This document shows, one piece after another, positions 16,635 to 25,037 of a stretch of DNA of 35,053 bases (positions within the stretch are counted from its first letter, which is position 1; each line of letters starts with the position of its first letter). The stretch comes from an uncultured Lachnospiraceae bacterium. GTDB taxonomy: Bacteria > Bacillota > Clostridia > Lachnospirales > Lachnospiraceae. The notes beneath the pieces were generated by a model. That model had not been told where the DNA came from and did no database searches. It saw nothing but the letters and a program-made list of their open reading frames with translations. Position numbers and translations under genes: made by a program. Where the stretch lies: the NCBI GenBank assembly GCA_910584695.1, contig CAJUBR010000025.1:1-35053 (forward strand), in the 5' to 3' direction.

Positions 16635-17564
16635 ATGTATTCAATAACACTCACCCAATTGATTGATAAGCTGAATCTTGTAAATTATCTGCCGGAAATT
16701 GATACAGACAAGATTCTGATTACGGATCCGGATATTAACCGTCCTGCAGTACAGCTTTCCGGTTTCTTTGAGCATTTTGACGCAAATCGTATTCAGATTT
16801 GTGGAAATGTGGAGCATGCGTATATTACCAGTATACATGATGCAGATGAAAGTGCTCTGATCTTTGATAAACTGTTTCAGCATAAGATTCCGTGTCTGGT
16901 ATTCTGCCGGGGATTGAAGCCTCAGGATTTTGTGATTGAAGCGGGAAGAAAGTATGGAGTTCCGGTTCTTACTTCGGACGCAACAACATCTGCTTTTGTG
17001 CATGAGACGGTGCGCTGGCTGCATGTGGAACTGGCTCCGAGGATTTCAATTCATGCGGTATTGGTGGATGTATATGGTGTAGGTGTTTTGATTATGGGGG
17101 AAAGCGGGATTGGAAAATCAGAGGCAGCCCTCGAATTAATTAAGCGGGGACACCGCCTTGTATCGGATGATGTGGTAGAGATTAAGAAGGTTTCAGATGA
17201 TACCCTGGTGGGAACTGCTCCTGATATTATCCGTCACTTTATAGAGCTGCGAGGGATTGGCATGATTGATGTAAAGGCATTATTTGGTGCTGAATGTGTA
17301 AAAATGACGCAGTCGATTGATCTTGTAATTAATTTGGAGGAATGGAATAAAGAAAATAACTACGACCGTCTTGGTTTAGAGGATCAATATACAGAGTTCC
17401 TCGGTAATAAGATCGTATCCCATAATATTCCGATTCGTCCGGGACGTAATCTTGCAATTATTGTGGAATCAGCGGCGGTTAATCATAGACAGAAAGAGAT
17501 GGGATATAACGCGGCACAGGAGTTATATAACCGTGTTACCAATAATATGAATAAAAACAAATAA
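16635..17564 (+). CDS. hprK: HPr kinase/phosphorylase
   Basis: A 309-residue bifunctional enzyme that phosphorylates and dephosphorylates Ser46 of HPr and Crh in response to glycolytic state. The N-terminal domain is followed by the kinase domain with P-loop GESGIGKS (155-162), the SDDVVEI segment, the family signature ELRGIGMIDVKALFG and the C-terminal IPIRPGRNLA. AGGAGG precedes the ATG. A ROK sugar kinase follows after 14 bases. In this genome the obvious Ser46 substrate is the Crh-like protein at 21623, because the ptsH-encoded HPr has Lys46. Confidence 0.97.
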   Translation: MYSITLTQLIDKLNLVNYLPEIDTDKILITDPDINRPAVQLSGFFEHFDANRIQICGNVEHAYITSIHDADESALIFDKLFQHKIPCLVFCRGLKPQDFVIEAGRKYGVPVLTSDATTSAFVHETVRWLHVELAPRISIHAVLVDVYGVGVLIMGESGIGKSEAALELIKRGHRLVSDDVVEIKKVSDDTLVGTAPDIIRHFIELRGIGMIDVKALFGAECVKMTQSIDLVINLEEWNKENNYDRLGLEDQYTEFLGNKIVSHNIPIRPGRNLAIIVESAAVNHRQKEMGYNAAQELYNRVTNNMNKNK

Positions 17565-17578
17565 ACAGGAGGCTGTAT

Positions 17579-18526
17579 ATGAAAAAGTATGTATTTGGAG
17601 TGGATATTGGAGGAACAACCGTTAAACTTGGACTTTTTACGGTAGAGGGGGAATTGCTTGATAAATGGGAGATTACAACCCGTAAGGATGAAGGTGGATG
17701 TTTTATTTTACCGGATGTTGCGGCATCCGTTGAGGCAAAGCTGGCGGAGAAATCCATTGAAAAAGAAGACGTGGCAGGCATCGGAATCGGTGTTCCCGGA
17801 CCGATCAAAGATGATGGAACGGTTCTGCGCTGTGTAAACCTTGGCTGGGGTGTATTTAATGTGGAAGAAGAGATTGAACGTTTGCTGGGACTTCCTGCAA
17901 AGGTGGGAAACGATGCAAATATGGCAGCCTTGGGAGAACTGTGGCAGGGTGGAGGAAAAGGATATCAGTCCATTGTGATGGTTACACTTGGAACCGGTGT
18001 AGGCGGCGGTATTATCTGGAACGGTAAAATGTTATCCGGAGATAACGGAGCTGGCGGGGAAATCGGACATATTTGTGTGGATGATGATGAGACAGAGGTC
18101 TGTGGCTGTGGCAAAAAGGGATGTCTGGAGCAATATGCTTCTGCAACCGGAATTACCAGAATGGCAAAACGTGTGTTGAATAATACGGACAGGCCGTCTA
18201 AACTTAGAAATGTACAGTATATATCCGCTAAGGAAATTTTTGATGCAGCAAAAGAAGGAGATGATCTTGCTCTTGAGCTGGTAGAGGATCACGGTAAGAC
18301 ATTAGGTAAAGCATTGGCGACGATTTCCTGTGTGTGTGACCCGGAGGTTTTTGTAATTGGTGGGGGAGTATCGAAAGCAGGGGATATTTTACTGGAGACA
18401 ACAGCGAAATATTATCAGCAGTATGTATTCCATGCATGCAAAAATACTAAATTTGTACTGGCAACGCTGGGAAATGATGCAGGGATATATGGATGTGCGG
18501 AGGCAATTCTGACAAATAAAAAATAG
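17579..18526 (+). CDS. glcK: ROK-family glucokinase
   Basis: A 315-residue sugar kinase, most likely glucokinase. The ATP-binding start GVDIGGTTVKLGLF, the catalytic GNDANMAALGE segment and the phosphate loop VTLGTGVGGGI are present. The ROK zinc motif CGCGKKGCLEQYAS lies near residues 178-191. There is no N-terminal helix-turn-helix, so it is an enzyme rather than a ROK repressor. AGGAGG is 7-8 bases upstream. It is co-transcribed with hprK and followed by a strong terminator. Glucose specificity is inferred from similarity and the hprK neighbourhood; another hexose is possible. Confidence 0.9.
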   Translation: MKKYVFGVDIGGTTVKLGLFTVEGELLDKWEITTRKDEGGCFILPDVAASVEAKLAEKSIEKEDVAGIGIGVPGPIKDDGTVLRCVNLGWGVFNVEEEIERLLGLPAKVGNDANMAALGELWQGGGKGYQSIVMVTLGTGVGGGIIWNGKMLSGDNGAGGEIGHICVDDDETEVCGCGKKGCLEQYASATGITRMAKRVLNNTDRPSKLRNVQYISAKEIFDAAKEGDDLALELVEDHGKTLGKALATISCVCDPEVFVIGGGVSKAGDILLETTAKYYQQYVFHACKNTKFVLATLGNDAGIYGCAEAILTNKK

Positions 18527-18546
18527 GAAATTAGTAAAAAAGACGA

Positions 18547-18573
18547 ATGGGGAGTACTTCTCTCCATTTTTTT
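18547..18573 (+). terminator. Intrinsic terminator of hprK-glcK
   Basis: ATGGGGAG (18547-18554) pairs with CTCTCCAT (18560-18567, one G-T pair) around TACTT, followed directly by a run of seven T. Confidence 0.85.
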
Positions 18574-18587
18574 CGTTATATCTTACA

Positions 18588-18617
18588 TTGATTTTACGGT
18601 AGCGGATAGAATATAAT
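18588..18617 (+). promoter_or_regulatory. Promoter of murB-rapZ-whiA-crh
   Basis: TTGATT (18588-18593), 18 bases, TATAAT (18612-18617). Copy C of the dispersed repeat lies in the leader. Confidence 0.7.
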
Positions 18618-18637
18618 AGAAAAGTATGAAAATATTT

Positions 18638-18700
18638 TGGCAGAGTGAGAAGTCAACAATCCCACTGCAAGCAGCCACTTGGCTCATTGCTCGCGGGGAT
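18638..18700 (-). repeat. Dispersed palindromic repeat, copy C
   Basis: Read on the minus strand, 18695-18665 matches copy A (323-353) at 28 of 31 bases, and TTGTTGACTT is again found further on. It sits in the murB leader, 20-25 bases before the start. Confidence 0.65.
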
Positions 18701-18723
18701 TAAAATAGCCGGTAAGGATGCGT

Positions 18724-19641
18724 ATGAATCAGAAATTTATAGATGAACTGTGTGGAATAGTTGGGAAATTAAATATTCGTTTGCAGGAACCGATGGCAAA
18801 TCATACTACTTTTCGGATTGGGGGTCCTGCACAGATTTTTGTGATTCCAGAGACAACCGAGGAAATCCGTCAAATTGTGAGACTTTGTAAAGAGAGGGAA
18901 GTTCCGTACTTTGTACTGGGTCGTGGAAGCAATCTGTTGGTAAGTGACGCAGGTATGGAGGGGGTTGTTCTTCAGATTTATGATAATTACTCTGATTTTT
19001 CGATTGATGGGAATCAGGTTAAGGCACAGGCAGGCGTTATGCTTTCAAAAATTGGGTATGCGGTGAAGGAAAAAGGTCTTAATGGATTTGAGTTTGCAGC
19101 GGGAATACCAGGAACCCTTGGTGGGGCAGTTATGATGAATGCCGGAGCTTATGGTGGTGAGATGAAGGATATTATTACGTCTGTACAGTTAATGGATGAG
19201 GATGGCAATCTTTTGGAAAAGTCCTGTGATGAGATGGAATTTTCTTATCGCCACAGTATTTTGACAGAGCAAAAGCTGCTTGTATTAGGGGCAACGATTA
19301 CCCTGACACAGGGAGATAAAAAGGTGATTGAAGAAAGAATGCAGGAACTTGCAACGGCCAGAAGGAAAAAACAGCCGTTAGAATTTCCGAGTGCTGGGTC
19401 TACATTTAAACGTCCGGAGGGTTATTTTGCCGGCAAGTTGATCATGGATGCCGGTTTGTGCGGTTATCAGGTTGGTGGTGCACAGGTTTCTGAAAAACAT
19501 TGTGGATTTGTGATTAATAGAGGGAATGCCACGGCCGCAGATGTTTTGCAGCTCGTTACAGATGTAAAAAAGAAAGTATATGAGAAATTCCAGGTGGAAT
19601 TAGAGCCGGAAATAAGGCTGGTAGGAAGACAGGAAAACTGA
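18724..19641 (+). CDS. murB: UDP-N-acetylenolpyruvoylglucosamine reductase
   Basis: A 305-residue FAD enzyme that reduces UDP-GlcNAc-enolpyruvate to UDP-MurNAc in peptidoglycan synthesis. FAD-binding marks are FVLGRGSNLLVSD and GIPGTLGGAVMMNAGAYGGE. The active-site regions SYRHSIL and FPSAGSTFKRP follow, and the C-terminal domain has DAGLCGYQVGGAQVS. I chose the second ATG (18724, MNQKF), which has AAGGA 5 bases upstream; the ATG at 18718 overlaps that site. It heads murB-rapZ-whiA-crh. Confidence 0.95.
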   Translation: MNQKFIDELCGIVGKLNIRLQEPMANHTTFRIGGPAQIFVIPETTEEIRQIVRLCKEREVPYFVLGRGSNLLVSDAGMEGVVLQIYDNYSDFSIDGNQVKAQAGVMLSKIGYAVKEKGLNGFEFAAGIPGTLGGAVMMNAGAYGGEMKDIITSVQLMDEDGNLLEKSCDEMEFSYRHSILTEQKLLVLGATITLTQGDKKVIEERMQELATARRKKQPLEFPSAGSTFKRPEGYFAGKLIMDAGLCGYQVGGAQVSEKHCGFVINRGNATAADVLQLVTDVKKKVYEKFQVELEPEIRLVGRQEN

Positions 19642-19726
19642 TCGATCAGAGGGAAGATACAGTCTGTTTCTATAAGAAGTGGTGAATGATTATGAGGAAG
19701 GAAATAATTTTTTTGAGGTCTGCCAT

Positions 19727-20599
19727 ATGAGATTCGTAATAGTGACCGGCATGAGCGGTGCTGGAAAAAGTACAACACTAAAGACATTAGAAGATATGGG
19801 ATATTTTTGCGTTGATAATCTGCCTATACAGTTGATCAAACGATTTGCACAGATTGCTTATGATGCAGATAACGACACAAATGATGTAGCGATTGGTGTG
19901 GACATCCGGAGTGGTGTTTATTTAGAGCAGCTTTCGGAATGTCTTTTAGAACTTAAAAAATTCAGATATGATTACGAGATTTTGTTTTTGGACTCGAATG
20001 ATGATGTTTTGATTAAAAGATATAAGGAAACGAGGAGGAATCACCCACTTGCCAGAAGCGGACGGATTGAAGAAGGGATTAAGAAAGAGCGCAGCCGGAT
20101 TGCATTTTTAAGAAAAGAAGCAGATTATATTATTGATACTACGAGTCTGCTTACCAGAGAATTAAAGGCAGAGCTTGACAAAATATTTATTGAAAATGCA
20201 GAATATAATAATTTTATTGTAACGGTTGTTTCTTTTGGGTTTAAATACGGAATTCCAAAAGATGCAGACTTGGTATTTGACGTAAGGTTTCTGCCTAATC
20301 CCTATTATGATTTAAACCTGAAAACCTTAACGGGCAATGATGAAGAGGTTCAGCATTTTGTCATGCAGTATGATGAATCGAAAGAGTTTTTAAACAGGGT
20401 GGCAGATTTGTTGGAATTTTTAATTCCAAATTACATAAAAGAAGGTAAAAACGGTCTTGTGGTCGGAATCGGCTGTACAGGAGGAAAACATCGTTCCGTA
20501 ACACTTGCAAACTGGATTTATAGGGAATTGCGGGATTTACCATATAGTGTAAGGATTGAACACAGGGATATTGAAAAAGACACAGTCCGAAGGAGTTAA
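19727..20599 (+). CDS. rapZ: RNase adapter RapZ / YvcJ-family nucleotide-binding protein
   Basis: A 290-residue P-loop protein. The Walker A segment is GMSGAGKST (about residues 8-16), and the conserved C-terminal GIGCTGGKHRSV segment is intact. In enterobacteria RapZ links glucosamine-6-phosphate level to RNase E; in Firmicutes the family (YvcJ) has a less clear role tied to cell-wall metabolism. The ATG at 19727 has GAGG 8 bases upstream and begins the conserved MRFVIVTG; a longer GTG frame from 19679 is unsupported. Its TAA overlaps an ATG of the next gene (TAATG). The yvcK/glmR gene usual between rapZ and whiA is missing here. Confidence 0.95.
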   Translation: MRFVIVTGMSGAGKSTTLKTLEDMGYFCVDNLPIQLIKRFAQIAYDADNDTNDVAIGVDIRSGVYLEQLSECLLELKKFRYDYEILFLDSNDDVLIKRYKETRRNHPLARSGRIEEGIKKERSRIAFLRKEADYIIDTTSLLTRELKAELDKIFIENAEYNNFIVTVVSFGFKYGIPKDADLVFDVRFLPNPYYDLNLKTLTGNDEEVQHFVMQYDESKEFLNRVADLLEFLIPNYIKEGKNGLVVGIGCTGGKHRSVTLANWIYRELRDLPYSVRIEHRDIEKDTVRRS

Positions 20600-20604
20600 T
20601 GATT

Positions 20605-21609
20605 ATGTCATTTTCAACAAAAGTAAAAGAAGAAATAGGAAAACATAACAGTGCCGGAAGGCATTGCCAGATTGCCGAATTATTAGCATTGGTGCTCGCA
20701 ACGGGAGAAGTAGAATTAAAAAATAGCCGGGTTAAGCTGATATTAAAACCCGAGAATAAATTGATTGCAGATAAAATCTGTCAGTTATTTCATAAATTAT
20801 TTGAAGAAAGAGTAATCTTTATAAGACATCCCAAATATATTGCAATAGATAATGAGATGATGATTGATGTGCTCTTACAGACAATAAAATTGTCTGACTA
20901 TGTAGACTGGCTGGAAGAAAACTGGTTGGAAGAGGAAGAACTTCGGACTATAGATGAGGACAATGACATCTATGTATGTTCGAAGGGTGTTTCTCTGCAA
21001 AACTGTCATTTTCCGAGACAGGTGCTTCAAAAGGATTGTTGTAAAAAAGCATTTATCCGGGGAATTTTTTTGGCGGCTGGTTCCGTAAATGATCCGAATA
21101 AGGCGTACCATTTTGAGATAGTGGTACAAAATAAAGATATGGCAGAAGTTGTTGCAGAAGTGATTAACAGTTTTTCTTTGGATGCGAAGGTAGTAAAAAG
21201 AAAGAAATATTACGTTGTTTATTTGAAGGAAAGTTCTATGATTGTAGATATTCTGAATGTCATGGAAGCCTATGTCAGTCTGATGGACATGGAGAATGTA
21301 AGAATTATCAAAGATATGAGGAATGATATTAATAGAAGAGTCAATTGTGAAGCAGCCAATATTCAAAAGACGGTAAATGCTGCAAGAAGGCAGATTGAGG
21401 ATATAGAGTATATTGAAAAAACCAAAGGTTTAAAATATTTAAATAATTCTTTGAGAATGCTGGCTGAATTGCGCCTGCAGGAACCCGATGCGAATTTAGC
21501 AGAGCTTGGAGAAATGCTGAATCCACCAGTATCAAAGTCTGGTGTGAATCATAGACTAAGAAAAATAAGCAGTATTGCAAAAAAATTAAGAGAAGATAAC
21601 CTGATTTAA
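20605..21609 (+). CDS. whiA: WhiA sporulation/division regulator
   Basis: A 334-residue DNA-binding protein with a LAGLIDADG-derived N-terminal domain lacking endonuclease activity and a C-terminal helix-turn-helix. In Bacillus it affects division and chromosome segregation; in Streptomyces it controls sporulation. The start MSFSTKVKEE is family-typical. Conserved parts include RGIFLAAGSVNDPNKAYHFE and the HTH region NLAELGEMLNPPVSKSGVNH near the C-terminus. The ATG at 20605 has AGGAG at 9 bases; an ATG at 20599 overlaps the rapZ stop but is too close to the binding site. It is followed after 13 bases by the Crh-like gene, as in Bacillus. Confidence 0.96.
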   Translation: MSFSTKVKEEIGKHNSAGRHCQIAELLALVLATGEVELKNSRVKLILKPENKLIADKICQLFHKLFEERVIFIRHPKYIAIDNEMMIDVLLQTIKLSDYVDWLEENWLEEEELRTIDEDNDIYVCSKGVSLQNCHFPRQVLQKDCCKKAFIRGIFLAAGSVNDPNKAYHFEIVVQNKDMAEVVAEVINSFSLDAKVVKRKKYYVVYLKESSMIVDILNVMEAYVSLMDMENVRIIKDMRNDINRRVNCEAANIQKTVNAARRQIEDIEYIEKTKGLKYLNNSLRMLAELRLQEPDANLAELGEMLNPPVSKSGVNHRLRKISSIAKKLREDNLI

Positions 21610-21622
21610 GGAGGAAAAGGAT

Positions 21623-21880
21623 ATGGTTAGTAAGACAATAAAAATTAATTTGAAAGCAGATGCAGAGGCAAGACCGGTGGCAGTGCTTGTTCAAAAGGCA
21701 AGTCTTTTTGAAAGCAGTGTTTTTATTCAGGCGGATGAAAAGAAGATTAATGCCAAGAGTATTATGGGGATGATGAGCTTGGGACTGGAGCAGGATAAGG
21801 AAGTTATAGTATGTGCTGACGGAGTAGATGAAGCTTTGGCTGTGGAGGAACTTGCGGGATATCTTCAAAAGGCACAGTGA
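21623..21880 (+). CDS. crh: Crh-like catabolite repression HPr
   Basis: An 85-residue HPr-fold protein. Position 15, His in a true phosphocarrier, is Glu here (DAEARPVA), so it cannot take part in PTS phosphotransfer. The regulatory Ser46 is kept in the family context NAKSIMGMMSLG. This is the Crh pattern: a protein phosphorylated by HPr kinase that serves as CcpA co-repressor. Bacillus Crh has Gln15 rather than Glu. The rapZ-whiA-crh order also matches Bacillus. AGGAGG stands 9 bases before the ATG. It is the last gene of the murB operon. Family strong; regulatory role inferred. Confidence 0.92.
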   Translation: MVSKTIKINLKADAEARPVAVLVQKASLFESSVFIQADEKKINAKSIMGMMSLGLEQDKEVIVCADGVDEALAVEELAGYLQKAQ

Positions 21881-21931
21881 AAATGATTCAACAGGCGGTC
21901 TCTTTTTTCTTTGTTTTCTTATCTTATTCTA

Positions 21932-21986
21932 TTGCCCTTTAGCTGACACTGTGATAAAATTATTTATAGTTTAGCAGTGCGGCTAA
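21932..21986 (+). promoter_or_regulatory. Promoter and inverted repeat before the Sel1 protein gene
   Basis: TTGCCC (21932-21937), 17 bases, TAAAAT (21955-21960). An imperfect inverted repeat brackets the -10 box: TTAGC-CACTG (21939-21951) with CAGTG-GCTAA (21975-21986). It could be an operator, or a hairpin before the T-run at 21993. Confidence 0.5.
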
Positions 21987-22055
21987 GGCAGCATTTTTTA
22001 AAAATATTTTAGGTAGCATACCACTTACAGAATATAAAAGAAGCAGGTGAGGAAA

Positions 22056-24809
22056 ATGGGTCGTTTTTCAAATTTTCTGGATAAAATTCCGTTTATGAAA
22101 AAGTCAGCAAATAAGGAAGAGGAACATAGTAATAACGTTGAAAAGCAGTACAACAAGGCTATGGAATTGATTGAACACGGTATTTCGGAGGAAGCAATTA
22201 AGGTATTGAACCAGATTGCGGATATCGGGATCATGGAACTCCGGTATCAGCATTATGGTTGTAATGCATTGAAAATTCTCGGTGAGGTTTATGAAACAGG
22301 AAAGTATAAGCAGATTCAGGCCCGGACAGACAGGAAATTAGCTGCTAAGTATTACGAACGATATATTAAGCTTATGGAGGATGGAGAATTGTTTTATAAG
22401 CTTGGATTAATTATGTTAGACCTCCAGAATTATTCGAAAGCAATTACTTATTTGGAAAAGGCAGCTTTTTACGGTATCAGGCAGGCATATATGCGTCTTG
22501 GCGATATTTATGAAAACGGGTTAAACCGTATGGATGAAAACGGACAAAAGGGCGAATATATTGTTCCTGTTGATATTGATAAAGCGAAGTCATGGTATCA
22601 GAAACTGGCTGACAAGGGTGACGATAAAGCAAAGGCGGAAGTAGAGCGGATTGAGTATCACGCAACTCATGCAGACAGCATCGAGTTTGAGGAAAAGGAC
22701 AAAATATACTCCCAGATTTCTGAACGCCGGAAAGCAAAAGGAATAGAATTCCGTTATAAGCCGTTAGATGCTGCAACACTTCAATATCAGTATGGTTATG
22801 TTCATGATCAGGTGGATGGTTATATTCATAAGATTCCCAAGGACTGGGTAAAAAGTATTGATGTGGAAACAGATGAAGAATACTATGCCCCGAGTCATAC
22901 TTATACAGATTTTGCAATATATGTTACGTATACAACTGTACCCAAAGAATCCGAGCGTAAATTGGATGACTTTTTGTATTATCAGAACGAGGCATATGAT
23001 TATGAATTAACTATTACACCTTATATTACAGAATATGCCAACGGAATATCCGCCCGTTTTTATCATAAAGAAATGGATAAGGGTATTGTAACGTTTGTGT
23101 TTAAACAAAAAAACAGGTGGGCATGTATGCGTTTTATATGTTCTACTATGGAGATTATGGAGCAATATCACGAGATTATTTTTGAGGTTGCAAATTCTTT
23201 TGCTTTTGTGAAACCGACATTAGTAAGTGATAAAAGTGCAAACCGTACCGAAATTCAGTATTATAATGAGGCAGTATACTATTATAATATGGAAGATTAT
23301 GATAAGGCAATGCATAATGCAATGATTGCATTACAGAATGGGAGCACCAAGGCAAGTTATTTATTAATTGAGCTTTATTATGATGAGGATAGTCCTTATC
23401 GCGATATTAATAAAACGATTACGTATGCAAAACAATTGTTTGATTCGAATAAAGACCCAGACCTGGCATTTTTGATTGGTACAATCTATGATCAGCAGTT
23501 AAAAGATTACGTGGAGGCAAGGGTGTGGTATGAGCATGCAGACCGGTTAGGCCATAAGAGAGTGCCGTTCTACCTTGGAAGATTTTATTATTATGGACTG
23601 GCGAATGGAAAACGTGACGGTGAGAAAGCATTAACCTATCTGAAAAAGGCATTGGAAAATAATATTCTTGAGGCAGAGCCTTATATTGAAGATATTAAGA
23701 ATTTAGGAGAACCGGTACAGCTTCAGTCAATCATAGAAAAGTGGGAAAAAGAAGTACAACAAGGCAATGCGGAAACAGCACTCAAGATTGCAATGAATAA
23801 AAAAGAACAGGTATTCTATCTTGCTGATGATGAGGAGATTGAACAGGCATTTTTACGTGCAATTGATTTAGGCAGTGTACAGGCGGCTTATGAGTATGGG
23901 GCATATTGTGAGGCAAAAGAAAAAGAAGAAGGTTTTGCGGGTCCTGTTAAGAGCTTGGATTATTTCTTTAAAGCGTATGAAGCCGGGTATGAGGATTTTA
24001 GCAGAGAATATTTGTATCAGGTTATCTCTCATAAGATTTCGAAGGGTGTTTCGGATGAAGAAAAATTAAAGCTGTATTATGATGTTGCGAGAAAAGGCTC
24101 TGCTCCGGCAGTAAAACAATTGCTTACCTTAGTGCCTCAGTTAGATGATGAAATACTGCATTTATATAAGGGATTAATAGAGATTGTAAAAGAGGGTGAC
24201 GTTGGTGCACTGAGTTGTATGCATTTAATAGAAGAACAGTTTAAAGAGCTTTTAAATCCGGTGGAGAATTCTGCCAATAAGGTAATCCAGAATAAGTTTT
24301 TCCGTTTACAGGTTCCGAAAAGCTGTACTGCAGTAATTAATGATGAAGGTGGCACGATTCGATTTGCAGATTCCGTTGTTGAGTTTGCTGTGGCAGAGAT
24401 GCCGGTACGTGTAGATTCTGAGGAGGAATATAACAAGATATTTGATCTTATTTATCAGGAATATGCAGATGAGGAGAACGCAGAGATACTGGTGGCAAAT
24501 TCCAGAATGGTTGGTTCCGGCATGCTGACCAGAAGGGCAGGAAACAACAAGTATAGTATTCTTTTAATCAGTACAAAGAATCAGTATTTATTTAAGTTAA
24601 GTTCAATTGATCGAAGAGAGTTAATGAGATTTAAAGAGCAGGCTCTTCAGATTGCACTTACGCTGGTAGAGTCCGGAGAAATTTATGTAGCAACCGGCGA
24701 GAAATCAGGAAAGAATATTGGTCTTACCTTATTAATCTCCGGCAGCAATGGTGATAGTATGCTGTCTATCAGCAAAGAGGATGAAGATGATGGTCTGGTA
24801 TTTATGTAA
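22056..24809 (+). CDS. Large Sel1/TPR-repeat protein with two similar alpha/beta domains
   Basis: A 917-residue cytoplasmic protein without signal peptide or membrane helix. Sel1/TPR-type helical repeats fill about residues 25-205 and 400-735 (for example SKAITYLEKAAFYGIRQAYM and GEKALTYLKKALE). Between and after them are two non-repeat domains, about 240-390 and 745-875. Each begins with an I/V-PK segment, has a run of beta-like stretches and ends in K-N-x-W/Y followed by strand and helix. They look like diverged copies of one domain, similar in style to PsbP/DcrB folds, which is inference. The tail is acidic. I chose the ATG at 22056 over the GTG at 22047, using AGG 9 bases upstream. Its partner and function are unknown. 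It is transcribed alone, between its own promoter and terminator. Confidence 0.8.
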   Translation: MGRFSNFLDKIPFMKKSANKEEEHSNNVEKQYNKAMELIEHGISEEAIKVLNQIADIGIMELRYQHYGCNALKILGEVYETGKYKQIQARTDRKLAAKYYERYIKLMEDGELFYKLGLIMLDLQNYSKAITYLEKAAFYGIRQAYMRLGDIYENGLNRMDENGQKGEYIVPVDIDKAKSWYQKLADKGDDKAKAEVERIEYHATHADSIEFEEKDKIYSQISERRKAKGIEFRYKPLDAATLQYQYGYVHDQVDGYIHKIPKDWVKSIDVETDEEYYAPSHTYTDFAIYVTYTTVPKESERKLDDFLYYQNEAYDYELTITPYITEYANGISARFYHKEMDKGIVTFVFKQKNRWACMRFICSTMEIMEQYHEIIFEVANSFAFVKPTLVSDKSANRTEIQYYNEAVYYYNMEDYDKAMHNAMIALQNGSTKASYLLIELYYDEDSPYRDINKTITYAKQLFDSNKDPDLAFLIGTIYDQQLKDYVEARVWYEHADRLGHKRVPFYLGRFYYYGLANGKRDGEKALTYLKKALENNILEAEPYIEDIKNLGEPVQLQSIIEKWEKEVQQGNAETALKIAMNKKEQVFYLADDEEIEQAFLRAIDLGSVQAAYEYGAYCEAKEKEEGFAGPVKSLDYFFKAYEAGYEDFSREYLYQVISHKISKGVSDEEKLKLYYDVARKGSAPAVKQLLTLVPQLDDEILHLYKGLIEIVKEGDVGALSCMHLIEEQFKELLNPVENSANKVIQNKFFRLQVPKSCTAVINDEGGTIRFADSVVEFAVAEMPVRVDSEEEYNKIFDLIYQEYADEENAEILVANSRMVGSGMLTRRAGNNKYSILLISTKNQYLFKLSSIDRRELMRFKEQALQIALTLVESGEIYVATGEKSGKNIGLTLLISGSNGDSMLSISKEDEDDGLVFM

Positions 24810-24863
24810 TTTAGGTGAGAAACTTTTGGGATTCGTATCCGCATGTCTATAATTTTGCAGGAA

Positions 24864-24899
24864 GCGGTAGCACTTGGGAATCCTAGCCGCTTGTGGCGG
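24864..24899 (+). repeat. GC-rich hairpin element
   Basis: GCGGTAG (24864-24870) pairs with CTAGCCGC (24883-24890, one bulge). The same CCGC can pair instead with GCGG at 24896-24899. There is no ORF. It resembles a small intergenic repeat, but no second copy is found in the window. Confidence 0.35.
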
Positions 24900-24917
24900 A
24901 ATTATTAAATGAATGGA

Positions 24918-24978
24918 AATGCATGAGCATATCAGTTGTTATTCATTGTACTATTGTATGCTTATGCATTATTTTTTT
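24918..24978 (+). terminator. Terminator of the Sel1 protein gene
   Basis: AATGCATGAGCATA (24918-24931) pairs with TATGCTTATGCATT (24957-24970; 13 pairs plus one G-T), followed by ATTTTTTT. The loop is long, 25 bases. Confidence 0.7.
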
Positions 24979-25037
24979 CTATGTTACAAGAATATTACTT
25001 CTTAAAATTGTAATAAAGGGGAGAGATAAAGTATAAA

